Positions 1 to 7,524 of a stretch of DNA of 38,405 nt are shown here, in pieces. The position numbers and the translations under genes were made by a program. The DNA is from Bacillus sp. ISL-34. GTDB taxonomy: Bacteria > Bacillota > Bacilli > Bacillales > DSM-1321. Below the pieces are notes generated by a model. That model made no database searches. It saw only the letters and a program-made list of their open reading frames with translations, and had not been told where the DNA came from. The stretch lies in the NCBI RefSeq assembly GCF_018613325.1, contig NZ_JAGGQJ010000043.1:1-38405 (forward strand), in the 5' to 3' direction. The stretch's first letter is position 1, and each line of letters begins with the position of its first letter.

Positions 1-8
1 CGCATCAA

Positions 9-194
9 TCATAAAACAGTTAGTTTCTCCCCAGCTAGATGGAATTCCGTGACGTCTGTTACCCATTTTTCATTGGACTTTGCCGCCTTGAAATCACGTG
101 CTAGAATGTTGGGCGCAATCTTGCCGATGTTCCCTTTGTACGAACGGTATTTCTTCATGCGAACCAATGACTTCAATCCTAGTTCATTCATCAA
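9..194 (-). pseudogene. IS3-family transposase (OrfB) internal fragment
   Basis: The translated 61 residues contain the stretch [19 protein letters not shown], which is characteristic of the start of the IS3/IS150 OrfB integrase core, just before and at the first catalytic Asp (WVTDVTEF). The frame ends prematurely at position 9 soon after GEKL, so the rest of the DDE domain is missing. The piece points away from a second OrfB piece that starts at about 198. It is a non-functional remnant; the family assignment is firm, the exact IS is not known. Confidence 0.75.
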
Positions 195-197
195 TCG

Positions 198-380
198 GAG
201 GAAAACTTCTTTGGCTTATTAAAATCCGAATTACTCTATCTTCAAGAATTTGAAAGCATGGAGCATTTCAAACAAGAACTAGAAGAATATATCCATTACT
301 ACCATCATCAACGAATCAAAGTAAAATTAAAAGGCATGAGCCCGGTAGATTACCGGGTTCATGCCCTCAAGGCTGCCTAA
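198..380 (+). pseudogene. IS3-family transposase (OrfB) C-terminal fragment, inverted relative to the neighbouring piece
   Basis: An open frame without its own start reads [13 protein letters not shown] and later [19 protein letters not shown] before a TAA at 378-380. This is the classic C-terminal third of IS3-family OrfB, including the last catalytic Glu region ([10 protein letters not shown]). Downstream, about 389-410, lies a sequence of the type seen at IS3 termini (TGTCTAACTTTTTGGG). The piece is on the opposite strand from the 9-194 fragment, so the original IS was broken by an inversion or by two insertions plus deletion. Confidence 0.75.
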
Positions 381-501
381 GTAAATAAAGTGTCTAACTT
401 TTTGGGTTCACTTCACAAGCAGCTCTCTTATTGAAGTAAAGTAACTGTTTTACATTCATGAACGGTAATTGAGAAAGGATTGTCTCTTTTGTCACTTTCC
501 A

Positions 502-1905
502 TCACTGCCAGTTTGTGTGAAAGACTCCTGCTAAATCACGTCGTTCATAGGTGTGGGCACCAAAATAATCACGTTGCGCTTGCAAAAGGTTAGCATTTGA
601 GATGCCTTTACGATAACTATCGTAATAAGTAAGTGAAGATCCTAAACATGGAAACGAGATGCCGGAATTTATTCCCTCACAGACAACCTTTCGCAACCCT
701 GCCTGGTAACTTGCAACCTTTTCAGCGAAATATGGTGAAATCAATAAATTGGCCAGATTCGGCTGCTCTTGATAGGCTTCGCTAATGACGTTTAAAAATT
801 CTGCCCGAATGATGCAACCGCCGCGGAAAATCAGCGCAATATCCTTTAAAGGCAAATCCCAGCCTTGAAGCTCAGAAGTCATTTTATATTGAGTAAATCC
901 TTGCGCGTATGCACAAACCTTTCCCATATATAATGCTTGTCTAATATAGTCAATCCACTCATTTTTATCTAAATTTTGCTGATTGTTCTCAGGGCCTGTT
1001 AGAATATTTTCTGCATGAACCCGTTCTTCTTTCAAAGCGGAAATGTAACGAGCAAACAAAGACTCTGTAATAATCGATGCTGGTATTCCGTTATCAATAG
1101 CTTGCATGCTGGTCCATTTACCTGTACCTTTTTGTCCTGCTTTATCAAGAATCACATCGATCAAAGGTAAGCCAGTTACTTCATCTTTCTTCCTTAAAAT
1201 TTCCGCCGTGATTTCGATTAAATAACTTTTCAGTTCGCCTTGATTCCATGTTTCAAAGATGTCAGCAATTTCATTAACCTCTAAATGCAACTTTTCTCTT
1301 AAAAACGTATAAGCTTCTGCGATTAATTGCATATCCGCATACTCAATCCCGTTATGTACCATTTTCACAAAATGACCTGCTCCTTTTGGGCCGATATAGG
1401 TACAGCAAGGATCATCATTTACTTTGGCTGCGATTTTTGTCAGGATCGGAGCTACTTTTTCATAGGCGTCTTTATCTCCGCCTGGCATGATTGAAGGTCC
1501 TTTTAACGCCCCGACTTCTCCACCGGAAATACCAATTCCTATATAACTGATTTCTTTAGATTTCAATTCATCATATCTGCGTTCAGTATCTTCGTAATGG
1601 GAGTTACCGCCATCCATGATAATATCTCCTGATTCAAGATGAGGAAGTAATGAATGGATCACCGAATCGATCGGTTTACCCGCAGTCACCATTAGAAAAA
1701 TCTTTCTTGGAGTTTCCAGTGACTGAACAAAGTCTTGGATTTCGTAATAAGGATGGAGCGACTGACCGTCCAATTCAGCAACAAGCTGATCCGTTAAATC
1801 TCTTGTGTAGTTATAGACAGCCACTTGTTCCCCTTTACTAGCCATATTTAAAGCGATATTACTGCCCATGACCCCTAAACCAATGACACCGATTGTATTG
1901 TACAT
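502..1905 (-). CDS. gntZ: 6-phosphogluconate dehydrogenase, decarboxylating (GntZ type)
   Basis: 467-residue cytoplasmic enzyme that oxidatively decarboxylates 6-phosphogluconate to ribulose 5-phosphate. The N-terminus has the Rossmann nucleotide motif GVIGLGVMGSN (about residues 5-15). The conserved GGEVGALKGPSIMPGG and the catalytic HFVKMVHNGIEY block follow, and the all-helical C-terminal dimerisation domain is complete. I chose the ATG at 1905 because AAAGGAG sits just upstream; a longer reading from 1992 would run back into the gntP stop region. It is the last gene of the minus-strand gnt operon, 79 bp after gntP, as in B. subtilis. Paralogy with a housekeeping gndA elsewhere is likely but not visible here. 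Confidence 0.93.
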   Translation of the reverse strand: MYNTIGVIGLGVMGSNIALNMASKGEQVAVYNYTRDLTDQLVAELDGQSLHPYYEIQDFVQSLETPRKIFLMVTAGKPIDSVIHSLLPHLESGDIIMDGGNSHYEDTERRYDELKSKEISYIGIGISGGEVGALKGPSIMPGGDKDAYEKVAPILTKIAAKVNDDPCCTYIGPKGAGHFVKMVHNGIEYADMQLIAEAYTFLREKLHLEVNEIADIFETWNQGELKSYLIEITAEILRKKDEVTGLPLIDVILDKAGQKGTGKWTSMQAIDNGIPASIITESLFARYISALKEERVHAENILTGPENNQQNLDKNEWIDYIRQALYMGKVCAYAQGFTQYKMTSELQGWDLPLKDIALIFRGGCIIRAEFLNVISEAYQEQPNLANLLISPYFAEKVASYQAGLRKVVCEGINSGISFPCLGSSLTYYDSYRKGISNANLLQAQRDYFGAHTYERRDLAGVFHTNWQ

Positions 1906-1937
1906 TTTATTTCTGCTCCTTTTATGTAAGAATAATA

Positions 1938-1975
1938 GGCAGTAAATCCCTGCCATAAGTGGGGGATTTACTGCC
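1938..1975 (-). terminator. gntP-gntZ intercistronic hairpin
   Basis: Perfect 13-bp inverted repeat (GGCAGTAAATCCC at 1938-1950, GGGATTTACTGCC at 1963-1975) with a 12-nt loop in the gap between gntP and gntZ. On the minus strand no long T-run follows, so it is more likely a partial terminator or mRNA-stabilising/processing hairpin than a strong stop. Its effect on gntZ expression is inference. Confidence 0.6.
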
Positions 1976-1984
1976 GGGAAAGGC

Positions 1985-3331
1985 CTATACAAATAAGCTT
2001 AGTAATAGAATGAATCCTAATCCAGCTACTGAAATAATCGTCTCAAGCAAAGTCCACGTTGCAAATGTTTCCTTCATGCTTAAACCAAAATACTCTTTAA
2101 ACATCCAGAAACCAGCATCGTTAACGTGTGAAGCGATTAAACTTCCCGCTCCTGTAGCAAGTACAACTAGGGCAAGGTTAACGTCCGTTTGACCTAACAT
2201 CGGAATAACCAAACCAGCTGTCGTTAAGGCAGCAACGGTAGCAGATCCCAATGAAATACGCAGGATTGCCGCAATGATCCAGGCAAGCAAGATTGGTGAT
2301 AATGATGTTCCTTTGAATAATTCAGCGACATAGTCACCTACACCACCGTCGATCAATACTTGTTTGAAGGCTCCGCCGCCCCCAATGATCAAGAGCATCA
2401 TTCCGATATGCAGAATCGCTGATGTACAAGATTCCATAATATCTTTCATTGGAATCTTTCTTGCTAATCCCATTGAATAGACCGCAAATAATAAGGAAAG
2501 TAACATGGAAGTACCGGCTTCGCCAATGAAACGGATAGCTGCCAGTAAACCATTGTCTTCAAATCCCATTGTTTTTTGCATCAAAGTGATAATCGTAGCA
2601 ATTGACATTAATATAACCGGAAGTAAAGCAGTAAATACACTGATTCCAAATCCAGGTGTGTCTTCAAGTTTAAATGATTTTTGTTCTCCTAAAGAGGCAA
2701 TGCTGCCTGTTTTCGTAAATGATGCAGGTACTAATCTTTTAGCTATCTTCGTAAATACTGGTCCAGCTAAAATAACGGTTGGAACCGCAATGATGAAGCC
2801 GTAAAGTAAAACCTGACCAATGTCTGCGCCATATTCACCAGCGATAACGGTCGGCCCTGGGTGCGGCGGCAAGAAACCGTGTGTTACGGATAATGCTGCT
2901 ACCATTGGAATACCAAGATATAATATCGAAACTTTTAATTCTCTTGAAATCGCAAACACGATTGGAATCAATAATACTAATCCCACTTCAAAAAATAATG
3001 CGACACCTATAATAAATGATGCTGCTACGACTGCCCATTGAATATTCTTTTCACCGAATTTTTTAACAAGGGTCATGGCAATGCGTTGCGCTCCGCCTGA
3101 ATCTGCGATCAACTTACCCAACATCGCTCCAAGTCCAAAGATTAAAGCTAAGTGGCCAAGTGTTCCGCCTAATCCAGCTTCAATGGTTTTGACAATTCCC
3201 TCAAGTGGCATCCCAAGTGCTAAAGCCACGCCAAACGATACGATGATCAAGGAAATAAAGGTGTTTAATTTTAAGCCCATTATTAAAATTAATAAAGCGA
3301 CAATTCCTAAAGCGACAATAACTAACGGCAT
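1985..3331 (-). CDS. gntP: gluconate permease, GntP family
   Basis: 448-residue polytopic inner-membrane H+/gluconate symporter. It is almost entirely hydrophobic with about a dozen predicted spans. Family landmarks include the N-terminal LGMPLEGIVKTIEAGLGGTLG block, GFLPPHPGPT in the middle (about residues 153-162) and SHVNDAGFW near the C-terminus, all typical of GntP transporters. The ATG at 3331 is preceded by a GGGGGGA ribosome-binding site. Full family length. It lies between gntK and gntZ in the classical gntRKPZ order, 18 bp after gntK, and is presumably induced by gluconate through GntR and repressed by CcpA. Confidence 0.93.
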   Translation of the reverse strand: MPLVIVALGIVALLILIMGLKLNTFISLIIVSFGVALALGMPLEGIVKTIEAGLGGTLGHLALIFGLGAMLGKLIADSGGAQRIAMTLVKKFGEKNIQWAVVAASFIIGVALFFEVGLVLLIPIVFAISRELKVSILYLGIPMVAALSVTHGFLPPHPGPTVIAGEYGADIGQVLLYGFIIAVPTVILAGPVFTKIAKRLVPASFTKTGSIASLGEQKSFKLEDTPGFGISVFTALLPVILMSIATIITLMQKTMGFEDNGLLAAIRFIGEAGTSMLLSLLFAVYSMGLARKIPMKDIMESCTSAILHIGMMLLIIGGGGAFKQVLIDGGVGDYVAELFKGTSLSPILLAWIIAAILRISLGSATVAALTTAGLVIPMLGQTDVNLALVVLATGAGSLIASHVNDAGFWMFKEYFGLSMKETFATWTLLETIISVAGLGFILLLSLFV

Positions 3332-3349
3332 TGTAATCCCCCCATGTCT

Positions 3350-4894
3350 TTACTTTGCAGCATTTATTAAGTTTCTTTGATAATTCGCAATTTGTGTATA
3401 TTCGTTTTCCAATTCCCTTGATAGGTTAATGAAAATCGGCAGCAGCTGCCTATACTCTTTTACAGAATCAGCTTTCGGTGTGTGCTTGTGAGTATTGCCT
3501 ATCATTTCAGAAACTACTTCGAAGGAATCAATTTCCCCAGTGGCATATAATCCTAATATACAAGCACCCAGGCACGAACTTTCGTAGCTTTCTGGAACCA
3601 CGACTTCCGATTCGAAGATATCGGACATCATTTGCCGCCAAACAGCCGACCTTGCGAAGCCTCCCGTAGCTTGAATTCGGGTCACGGGACCGTCCATGCA
3701 TTCAGTTAAGGCTAAAAATACTGTGTATAAATTGTAAATGACTCCCTCCAGAGCCGCTCGAATCATATGTTCTTTCTTATGCGACAGTGTTAATCCGAAA
3801 AATGAACCCCGTACGTCCGGATTCCATAATGGTGCACGTTCACCTGCAAGATATGGATGAAATAACAATCCATCAGCGCCTGGTCTTACACGTTCGGCAA
3901 TCTTGGTTAAGACTTCATAAGCGTCAATTCCAAGTCTTTTAGCTGTTTCCACCTCGGAAGAAGCAAATTCATCGCGGATCCAGCGAAGGACCATCCCGCC
4001 ATTATTTACCGGCCCGCCAATCACCCAATGCTTTTCCGTTAAGGCATAGCAAAAGATTCTTCCTTTTTCGTCTGTTTTCGGCTCGTCAATAATCGTCCGA
4101 ATCGCACCGCTTGTCCCAATCGTGACAGCGATTTCACCTTTCCGGATAGCGTTTACACCCAGATTTGAAAGGACACCATCACTTGCCCCAATGACAAAAG
4201 AGGTTTCTGGGTCAATCCCGATCTGTTTGGCTAAATCCGGGTCACAGTTGTTAAAGATTTTTGTTGTTGGTACGAGTTCAGATAATTGATCACGCGTTAT
4301 TCCAGCAATTCTTAGGGCTTCCTCATCCCAATCCAAATTTTTGAGATTCATCATGCCCATCGATGAAGCAAGGGAATAATCAACAACATATTGGTCAAAG
4401 AACTTTTTAAAGATATATTCTTTAATCCCGATATACTTTTTAACATTGGTTGCGATCTCCGGGCGATCATTCACGATCCAGGCGATCTTGGATAAAGGTG
4501 ACATCGGGTGAATCGGTGTTCCGGTTCGTTTATAAACTTCATGCCCATCTAATTCATCCTTTATTTTATGGGCCCATGCTTCACTGCGATTATCTGCCCA
4601 TGTGATGCAAGGGGTTAGCGGCTGGTCATTTTCATCCATAGCTATAACACTATGCATCGCACTGCTAAATGAAATAAACGATGGTTTTTTATCTCGATGC
4701 TGCTTCGTAATATTTGAAAAGGCTTTCAGAACAGCCTGAAAAATCTCCTCAGGGTCTTGTTCCGCTGTTGTCATATCCGGTGTGTAAAGAGGATAACCAA
4801 TATTCTCTTGCTGGATAACATCGCCTTTTTTCGTGAATAATACAGCTTTTGTACTTGTTGTACCGATGTCTACACCTAACATATAGCTAGTCAT
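3350..4894 (-). CDS. gntK: gluconokinase, FGGY family
   Basis: 514-residue sugar kinase that phosphorylates gluconate to 6-phosphogluconate with ATP. The N-terminal phosphate-binding motif MLGVDIGTTSTKAVLF opens the FGGY N-domain; the TIGTSGAIR and TGGFARSAVWRQM blocks mark the C-terminal ATPase domain. I chose the ATG at 4894: AAAAGGAG lies about 10 nt upstream inside gntR, and the start overlaps the gntR stop by 8 nt, implying translational coupling. A longer frame upstream merely reads through gntR. Length and order match B. subtilis GntK. Confidence 0.94.
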   Translation of the reverse strand: MTSYMLGVDIGTTSTKAVLFTKKGDVIQQENIGYPLYTPDMTTAEQDPEEIFQAVLKAFSNITKQHRDKKPSFISFSSAMHSVIAMDENDQPLTPCITWADNRSEAWAHKIKDELDGHEVYKRTGTPIHPMSPLSKIAWIVNDRPEIATNVKKYIGIKEYIFKKFFDQYVVDYSLASSMGMMNLKNLDWDEEALRIAGITRDQLSELVPTTKIFNNCDPDLAKQIGIDPETSFVIGASDGVLSNLGVNAIRKGEIAVTIGTSGAIRTIIDEPKTDEKGRIFCYALTEKHWVIGGPVNNGGMVLRWIRDEFASSEVETAKRLGIDAYEVLTKIAERVRPGADGLLFHPYLAGERAPLWNPDVRGSFFGLTLSHKKEHMIRAALEGVIYNLYTVFLALTECMDGPVTRIQATGGFARSAVWRQMMSDIFESEVVVPESYESSCLGACILGLYATGEIDSFEVVSEMIGNTHKHTPKADSVKEYRQLLPIFINLSRELENEYTQIANYQRNLINAAK

Positions 4895-5618
4895 TTTCTT
4901 GTTCGACTCCTTTTGAAAGCATCTGTTGGGCCATCCATAAGTCTTCAACCTTCTCTTGAACATCATCAAAGTTTTCATGTAACGACTTAATCATGATGTC
5001 TCGATCTTTTGTTTTGATCGCATCAATATAAAGTTGATGATTATTTATGATTCGTGTAAAGTCTTCATACTTTTCTTTAAAACGACTGCGCATGGAGAGA
5101 AGAATCAAACTTTCCATTACAGGTTTTAAATTATCCCAGATCATCAGGATGTAGGAATGATCGATGGATCGAATGATCGTTTCGTGGAATAGGACATCCT
5201 GATAGGCAAACTCATCAGCATCCAGGTATTTTATGGATACTTTCATCATTTCTAATATTTTACTAAGTTCCATTACTAATTCATTCGTGTTCATCCTTAC
5301 TAGACGTTCAAATACAAACGTTTCGATGAGTATACGTACATCATAAATTTCTGCATACTTTTTTTCTGTTAACCCAATGACAACCGCACCCATTCTTTCC
5401 AAACGGATGATATTTTCAGAGGCCAGTATTTTTAACGCCTCACGAACTGGTGAGCGGCTTACACCGAAATCAGCAGCCAATTTATTTTCGGATAGAATGG
5501 CACCGCTTTCAATCATCCCCGAAATAATACGCATTCTAAGCTCGGATGTAACACGATCACCAGCTGAAGCTTTTGAAAGCCACTTTACAGGATAAAGAAA
5601 TTCCTTTGATTCAGCCAT
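4887..5618 (-). CDS. gntR: gluconate operon repressor, GntR/FadR family
   Basis: 243-residue DNA-binding repressor of the gnt operon, released by gluconate. Winged helix at about residues 22-90 contains LAADFGVSRSPVREALKILASENI, the GntR-family recognition helix. An FCD ligand-binding domain with helical Asp/His metal-site features follows (VLFHETII region). First gene of the minus-strand operon, overlapping gntK by 8 nt. Its own promoter carries the exact palindrome known as the GntR operator, so it is autoregulated. A cre site lies within its coding sequence, as in B. subtilis. Confidence 0.94.
   Translation of the reverse strand: MAESKEFLYPVKWLSKASAGDRVTSELRMRIISGMIESGAILSENKLAADFGVSRSPVREALKILASENIIRLERMGAVVIGLTEKKYAEIYDVRILIETFVFERLVRMNTNELVMELSKILEMMKVSIKYLDADEFAYQDVLFHETIIRSIDHSYILMIWDNLKPVMESLILLSMRSRFKEKYEDFTRIINNHQLYIDAIKTKDRDIMIKSLHENFDDVQEKVEDLWMAQQMLSKGVEQEND
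5498..5511 (-). promoter_or_regulatory. intragenic cre (CcpA) site in gntR
   Basis: Minus strand TGAAAGCGGTGCCA matches the cre consensus TGWAANCGNTNWCA at 13 of 14 positions. The site is within the 5' part of gntR, where the B. subtilis gnt operon is known to carry its catabolite-repression cre, so conservation of sequence and place supports function. Confidence 0.75.
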
Positions 5619-5647
5619 ATATTCACCTTCTAATAGAGTTCAAGTAC

Positions 5648-5661
5648 ACTTGTATACAAGT
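5648..5661. promoter_or_regulatory. GntR operator
   Basis: Perfect palindrome ACTTGTATACAAGT, essentially the core of the known GntR operator, placed just downstream of the -10 box and overlapping the expected transcription start of gntR. A binding event here would block initiation of the whole operon. Confidence 0.85.
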
Positions 5662-5691
5662 ATTATAATCTTAAAATAATTAGTAATGCAA
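5662..5691 (-). promoter_or_regulatory. gnt operon sigma-A promoter
   Basis: On the minus strand a -35 TTGCAT (5686-5691) and a consensus -10 TATAAT (5662-5667) are separated by 18 bp. The gntR ATG is about 45 bp downstream and the GntR palindrome begins immediately after the -10 box. Confidence 0.75.
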
Positions 5692-5784
5692 GTTTTTTGA
5701 ATACAACTAGGTTCTCGTCAATATAAGTCAAAGTTTGTTGGAAGATTAGAATGTCCTGGGGCAAAAATAATGAAGAAACATAGA

Positions 5785-6020
5785 ATGGTAATATTTTGTT
5801 CACTTTGGGATTAACTGCTACACCGAACAACTGTATGAATGAATCCAACCTCATTTGGGGCATAACCAGTACCACTAGTCCTCCATGTAGTGTCATAGCT
5901 TCGCTTGTTATACGAGATCGACGCCCCAACCCGCCTCAAACATGCTTCTACAAGTACGGGCCGACAGTTTACTTCACGGGATCCCACGAACCCGTTCTTC
6001 CTACCCTGGCTATAAGAAGT
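5785..6020. other. GC-richer noncoding segment of unknown origin
   Basis: About 235 bp between the gnt promoter and the next terminator without a convincing gene. It is visibly richer in G+C than its surroundings and contains a near-palindrome around 5978-5991 (CACGGGATCCCACG) and other complementary blocks (ACGGG/CCCGT). This composition is like the end of an insertion element or a structured RNA rather than a promoter region. The open frames crossing it show no family signature. No identification is made. Confidence 0.35.
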
Positions 6021-6030
6021 TCTATTAAAA

Positions 6031-6063
6031 AAGGTCGGCCAGTAATTTTTACTGGCCGACCTT
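6031..6063 (-). terminator. terminator of the HTH/DUF2975 operon
   Basis: 15-bp perfect stem (AAGGTCGGCCAGTAA pairing with TTACTGGCCGACCTT) with a 3-nt loop, followed on the minus strand by a T-run. It ends transcripts of the gene pair 6104-6827. Confidence 0.9.
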
Positions 6064-6103
6064 TTATACGAACGAACCCCGTTAGTTGAAGTAATTTGTT
6101 GTA

Positions 6104-6325
6104 TTATCCTTGAGTGCCCTCGTCACTTTTGTATTCTAAAAGATCTCCCGGCTGACAGTCCAAAGCCTTACAAATCGCTTCTAACGTGGATAGTCGAATC
6201 GCTTTTGCCTTTCCATTTTTCAATATGGAAAGATTGGCCATCGTTATTCCAACCCTCTCCGAAAGTTCTGTTACGCTCATTTTCCTTTTAGCCAGCATCA
6301 CATCAATATTGATTATTATTGCCAT
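6104..6325 (-). CDS. Cro/CI-type HTH regulator (YozG-like)
   Basis: 73-residue one-domain DNA-binding protein. The helix-turn-helix spans LAKRKMSVTELSERVGITMANLSILKNGKA, with LEAICKALDCQPGDLLEY at the end, the usual finish of this short Xre subfamily. The ATG at 6325 is preferred because GAGGTG lies 6 nt upstream; the GTG at 6334 overlaps that site. It follows the DUF2975 membrane gene by about 10 bp, a pairing that is common in Bacillaceae and suggests that the regulator and membrane protein act together, probably in stress or peptide response (inference). Confidence 0.85.
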   Translation of the reverse strand: MAIIINIDVMLAKRKMSVTELSERVGITMANLSILKNGKAKAIRLSTLEAICKALDCQPGDLLEYKSDEGTQG

Positions 6326-6335
6326 GTTATTCACC

Positions 6336-6827
6336 TCAGACTATTAAGTCATTCTCTGATTTTATATCGATGGCTTCTTGTAAAAGTCTTTGAAGAACAG
6401 CCGCAAAGACAGCAATCACCATGGGAGCAAAAACCATGACCATTCCGATTAGTACGAGACCCGGTGCGTCATCTACCTCAGCCATGATATAGACGAATGG
6501 TAGAGCAACCACATACAAACCACTGATTATGATGGCACATTTTTTGATTTTCTTCAGAGCTCTTACAGATAATTCCGAGAAAGCTTGGTTCTTGTCAATA
6601 TAGCTTAATAGGTTAAAGGATTGATACAAAGCGAAGTAAAATGGGATCGCCGAAACATACATAACCATTAAAAGGCCATATACCACATAAGCCAAATCCG
6701 AACCTCTTTCTGCTGCTTCATTTGCTTCATTCGCTATCTGAGGCAACAAAAATAGACACAAAGCAAGAACAGGAATGCCAATAAAAATAACAGCTACCTT
6801 TAAAAAGAGTGTTGAACTTCGTTTCAT
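6336..6827 (-). CDS. DUF2975 family membrane protein
   Basis: 163-residue integral membrane protein with four predicted spans: residues about 8-28, 43-66, 98-118 and 128-150. The central loop FNLLSYIDKNQAFSELSVRALKKIKK is the typical DUF2975 signature between spans 2 and 3. The ATG at 6827 follows GAGGTG; an upstream GTG in the same frame lies inside that binding site. First gene of a two-gene operon with the HTH regulator. Function of the family is unknown. Confidence 0.8.
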   Translation of the reverse strand: MKRSSTLFLKVAVIFIGIPVLALCLFLLPQIANEANEAAERGSDLAYVVYGLLMVMYVSAIPFYFALYQSFNLLSYIDKNQAFSELSVRALKKIKKCAIIISGLYVVALPFVYIMAEVDDAPGLVLIGMVMVFAPMVIAVFAAVLQRLLQEAIDIKSENDLIV

Positions 6828-6949
6828 AAAAAGCACCTCATTTATTTATTGTCAAAATTGAATTTAACATACTTTTTATCGTTTTACAATAAAACATTAT
6901 TGATTTTTATTATATTGTTATTGTTTATAGATTTTTTATGCAAAATAAA

Positions 6950-6977
6950 AAGCATTCCACATTACAGCGAAATGCTT
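6950..6977 (-). terminator. hairpin with T-run
   Basis: AAGCATT/AATGCTT 7-bp stem; on the minus strand it is followed by TTTTATTTTG. It directly follows the small membrane-protein remnant at 6977-7112, which supports that remnant having been a gene. Confidence 0.55.
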
Positions 6978-7112
6978 TATAACTTTAAACTATTCAATAT
7001 AGCAAATATACATAATCCTATAAGCCAAAAAGAGATTCCTATTTTTTAAAAGATAAGGAGGAAGAAGAGTTAGTACGATTGCCATTGAAATGCCACTTTC
7101 TAATTTCCTCAT
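6977..7112 (-). pseudogene. small hydrophobic protein gene, frameshifted
   Basis: The minus strand from an ATG at 7112 reads MRKLESGISMAIVLTLLPP, then in an A6 run the frame shifts; the other frame continues KKIGISFWLIGLCIFAILNS to a TAA at 6977. Joined, it would be a membrane peptide of about 45 residues. An AGGAGG lies upstream but about 17 nt away, too far for an ideal start. A terminator hairpin follows. The rest of the 6840-7520 gap holds no other gene that I can support, only AT-rich DNA, repeats and terminators. Unknown function; could be a remnant or chance. Confidence 0.35.
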
Positions 7113-7258
7113 TTCTTTATATTCTCTAACCTCCTTTTGATTTCAAGTTTTCATCGTCCCTTCTATCATGATCGACTTTTTTCATTAGCTATAAAGGTAA
7201 ATTCAGACTGTTTTCTTTAATATCCTCTTCCTCTAACCTGCCCCGTTAGCTCCATAAG

Positions 7259-7281
7259 AAAAAGAGCTGCCGTAGCAACTC
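7259..7281 (-). terminator. orphan terminator-like hairpin in a dispersed repeat
   Basis: Minus strand GAGTTGC-TACG-GCAGCTC (one G-U pair) followed by TTTTTC. No gene ends here. It is embedded in a sequence running from CCCCGTTAG to TTATTGAAGTAAAG; a related TTATTGAAGTAAAG is next to the IS fragment at about 425, and CCCCGTTAGTTGAAGTAA is at about 6077. Confidence 0.4.
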
Positions 7282-7460
7282 CATTATTGAAGTAAAGCCC
7301 CCCTTCCTCAATTATTGAATAACGGAAGTATGGTAATGCCCTGTAGATTCTAAAAGGGTGATTAAACCGATGATTTCTCATTACAAAGAAATGCTCTTTA
7401 ACATTAAACTAACTATTCAATTTATAACTTGTTAAATTAACTACCACGTTAATATCATAA

Positions 7461-7481
7461 GAAAAAGGCTGCCTCAGCAGC
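7461..7481 (-). terminator. terminator of the M14 carboxypeptidase gene
   Basis: Minus strand GCTGC-TGAG-GCAGC followed by CTTTTTC, about 45 bp past the stop codon of the gene at 7525-9900. The stem is short, so moderate confidence. Confidence 0.55.
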
Positions 7482-7524
7482 ATCCCTTAGGATTCATTGC
7501 TGAATCCCGCTTTGGCTATTTCTA

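Noticed and set aside
5663..5929. 88-codon minus-strand frame over the gnt promoter
   Set aside because: It overlaps the operator and promoter, has no ribosome-binding site and no family signature; composition reflects the GC-rich block.
6849..7049. 66-codon plus-strand hydrophobic frame
   Set aside because: AT-rich, no ribosome-binding site, opposite to a better-supported small minus-strand frame with a terminator.
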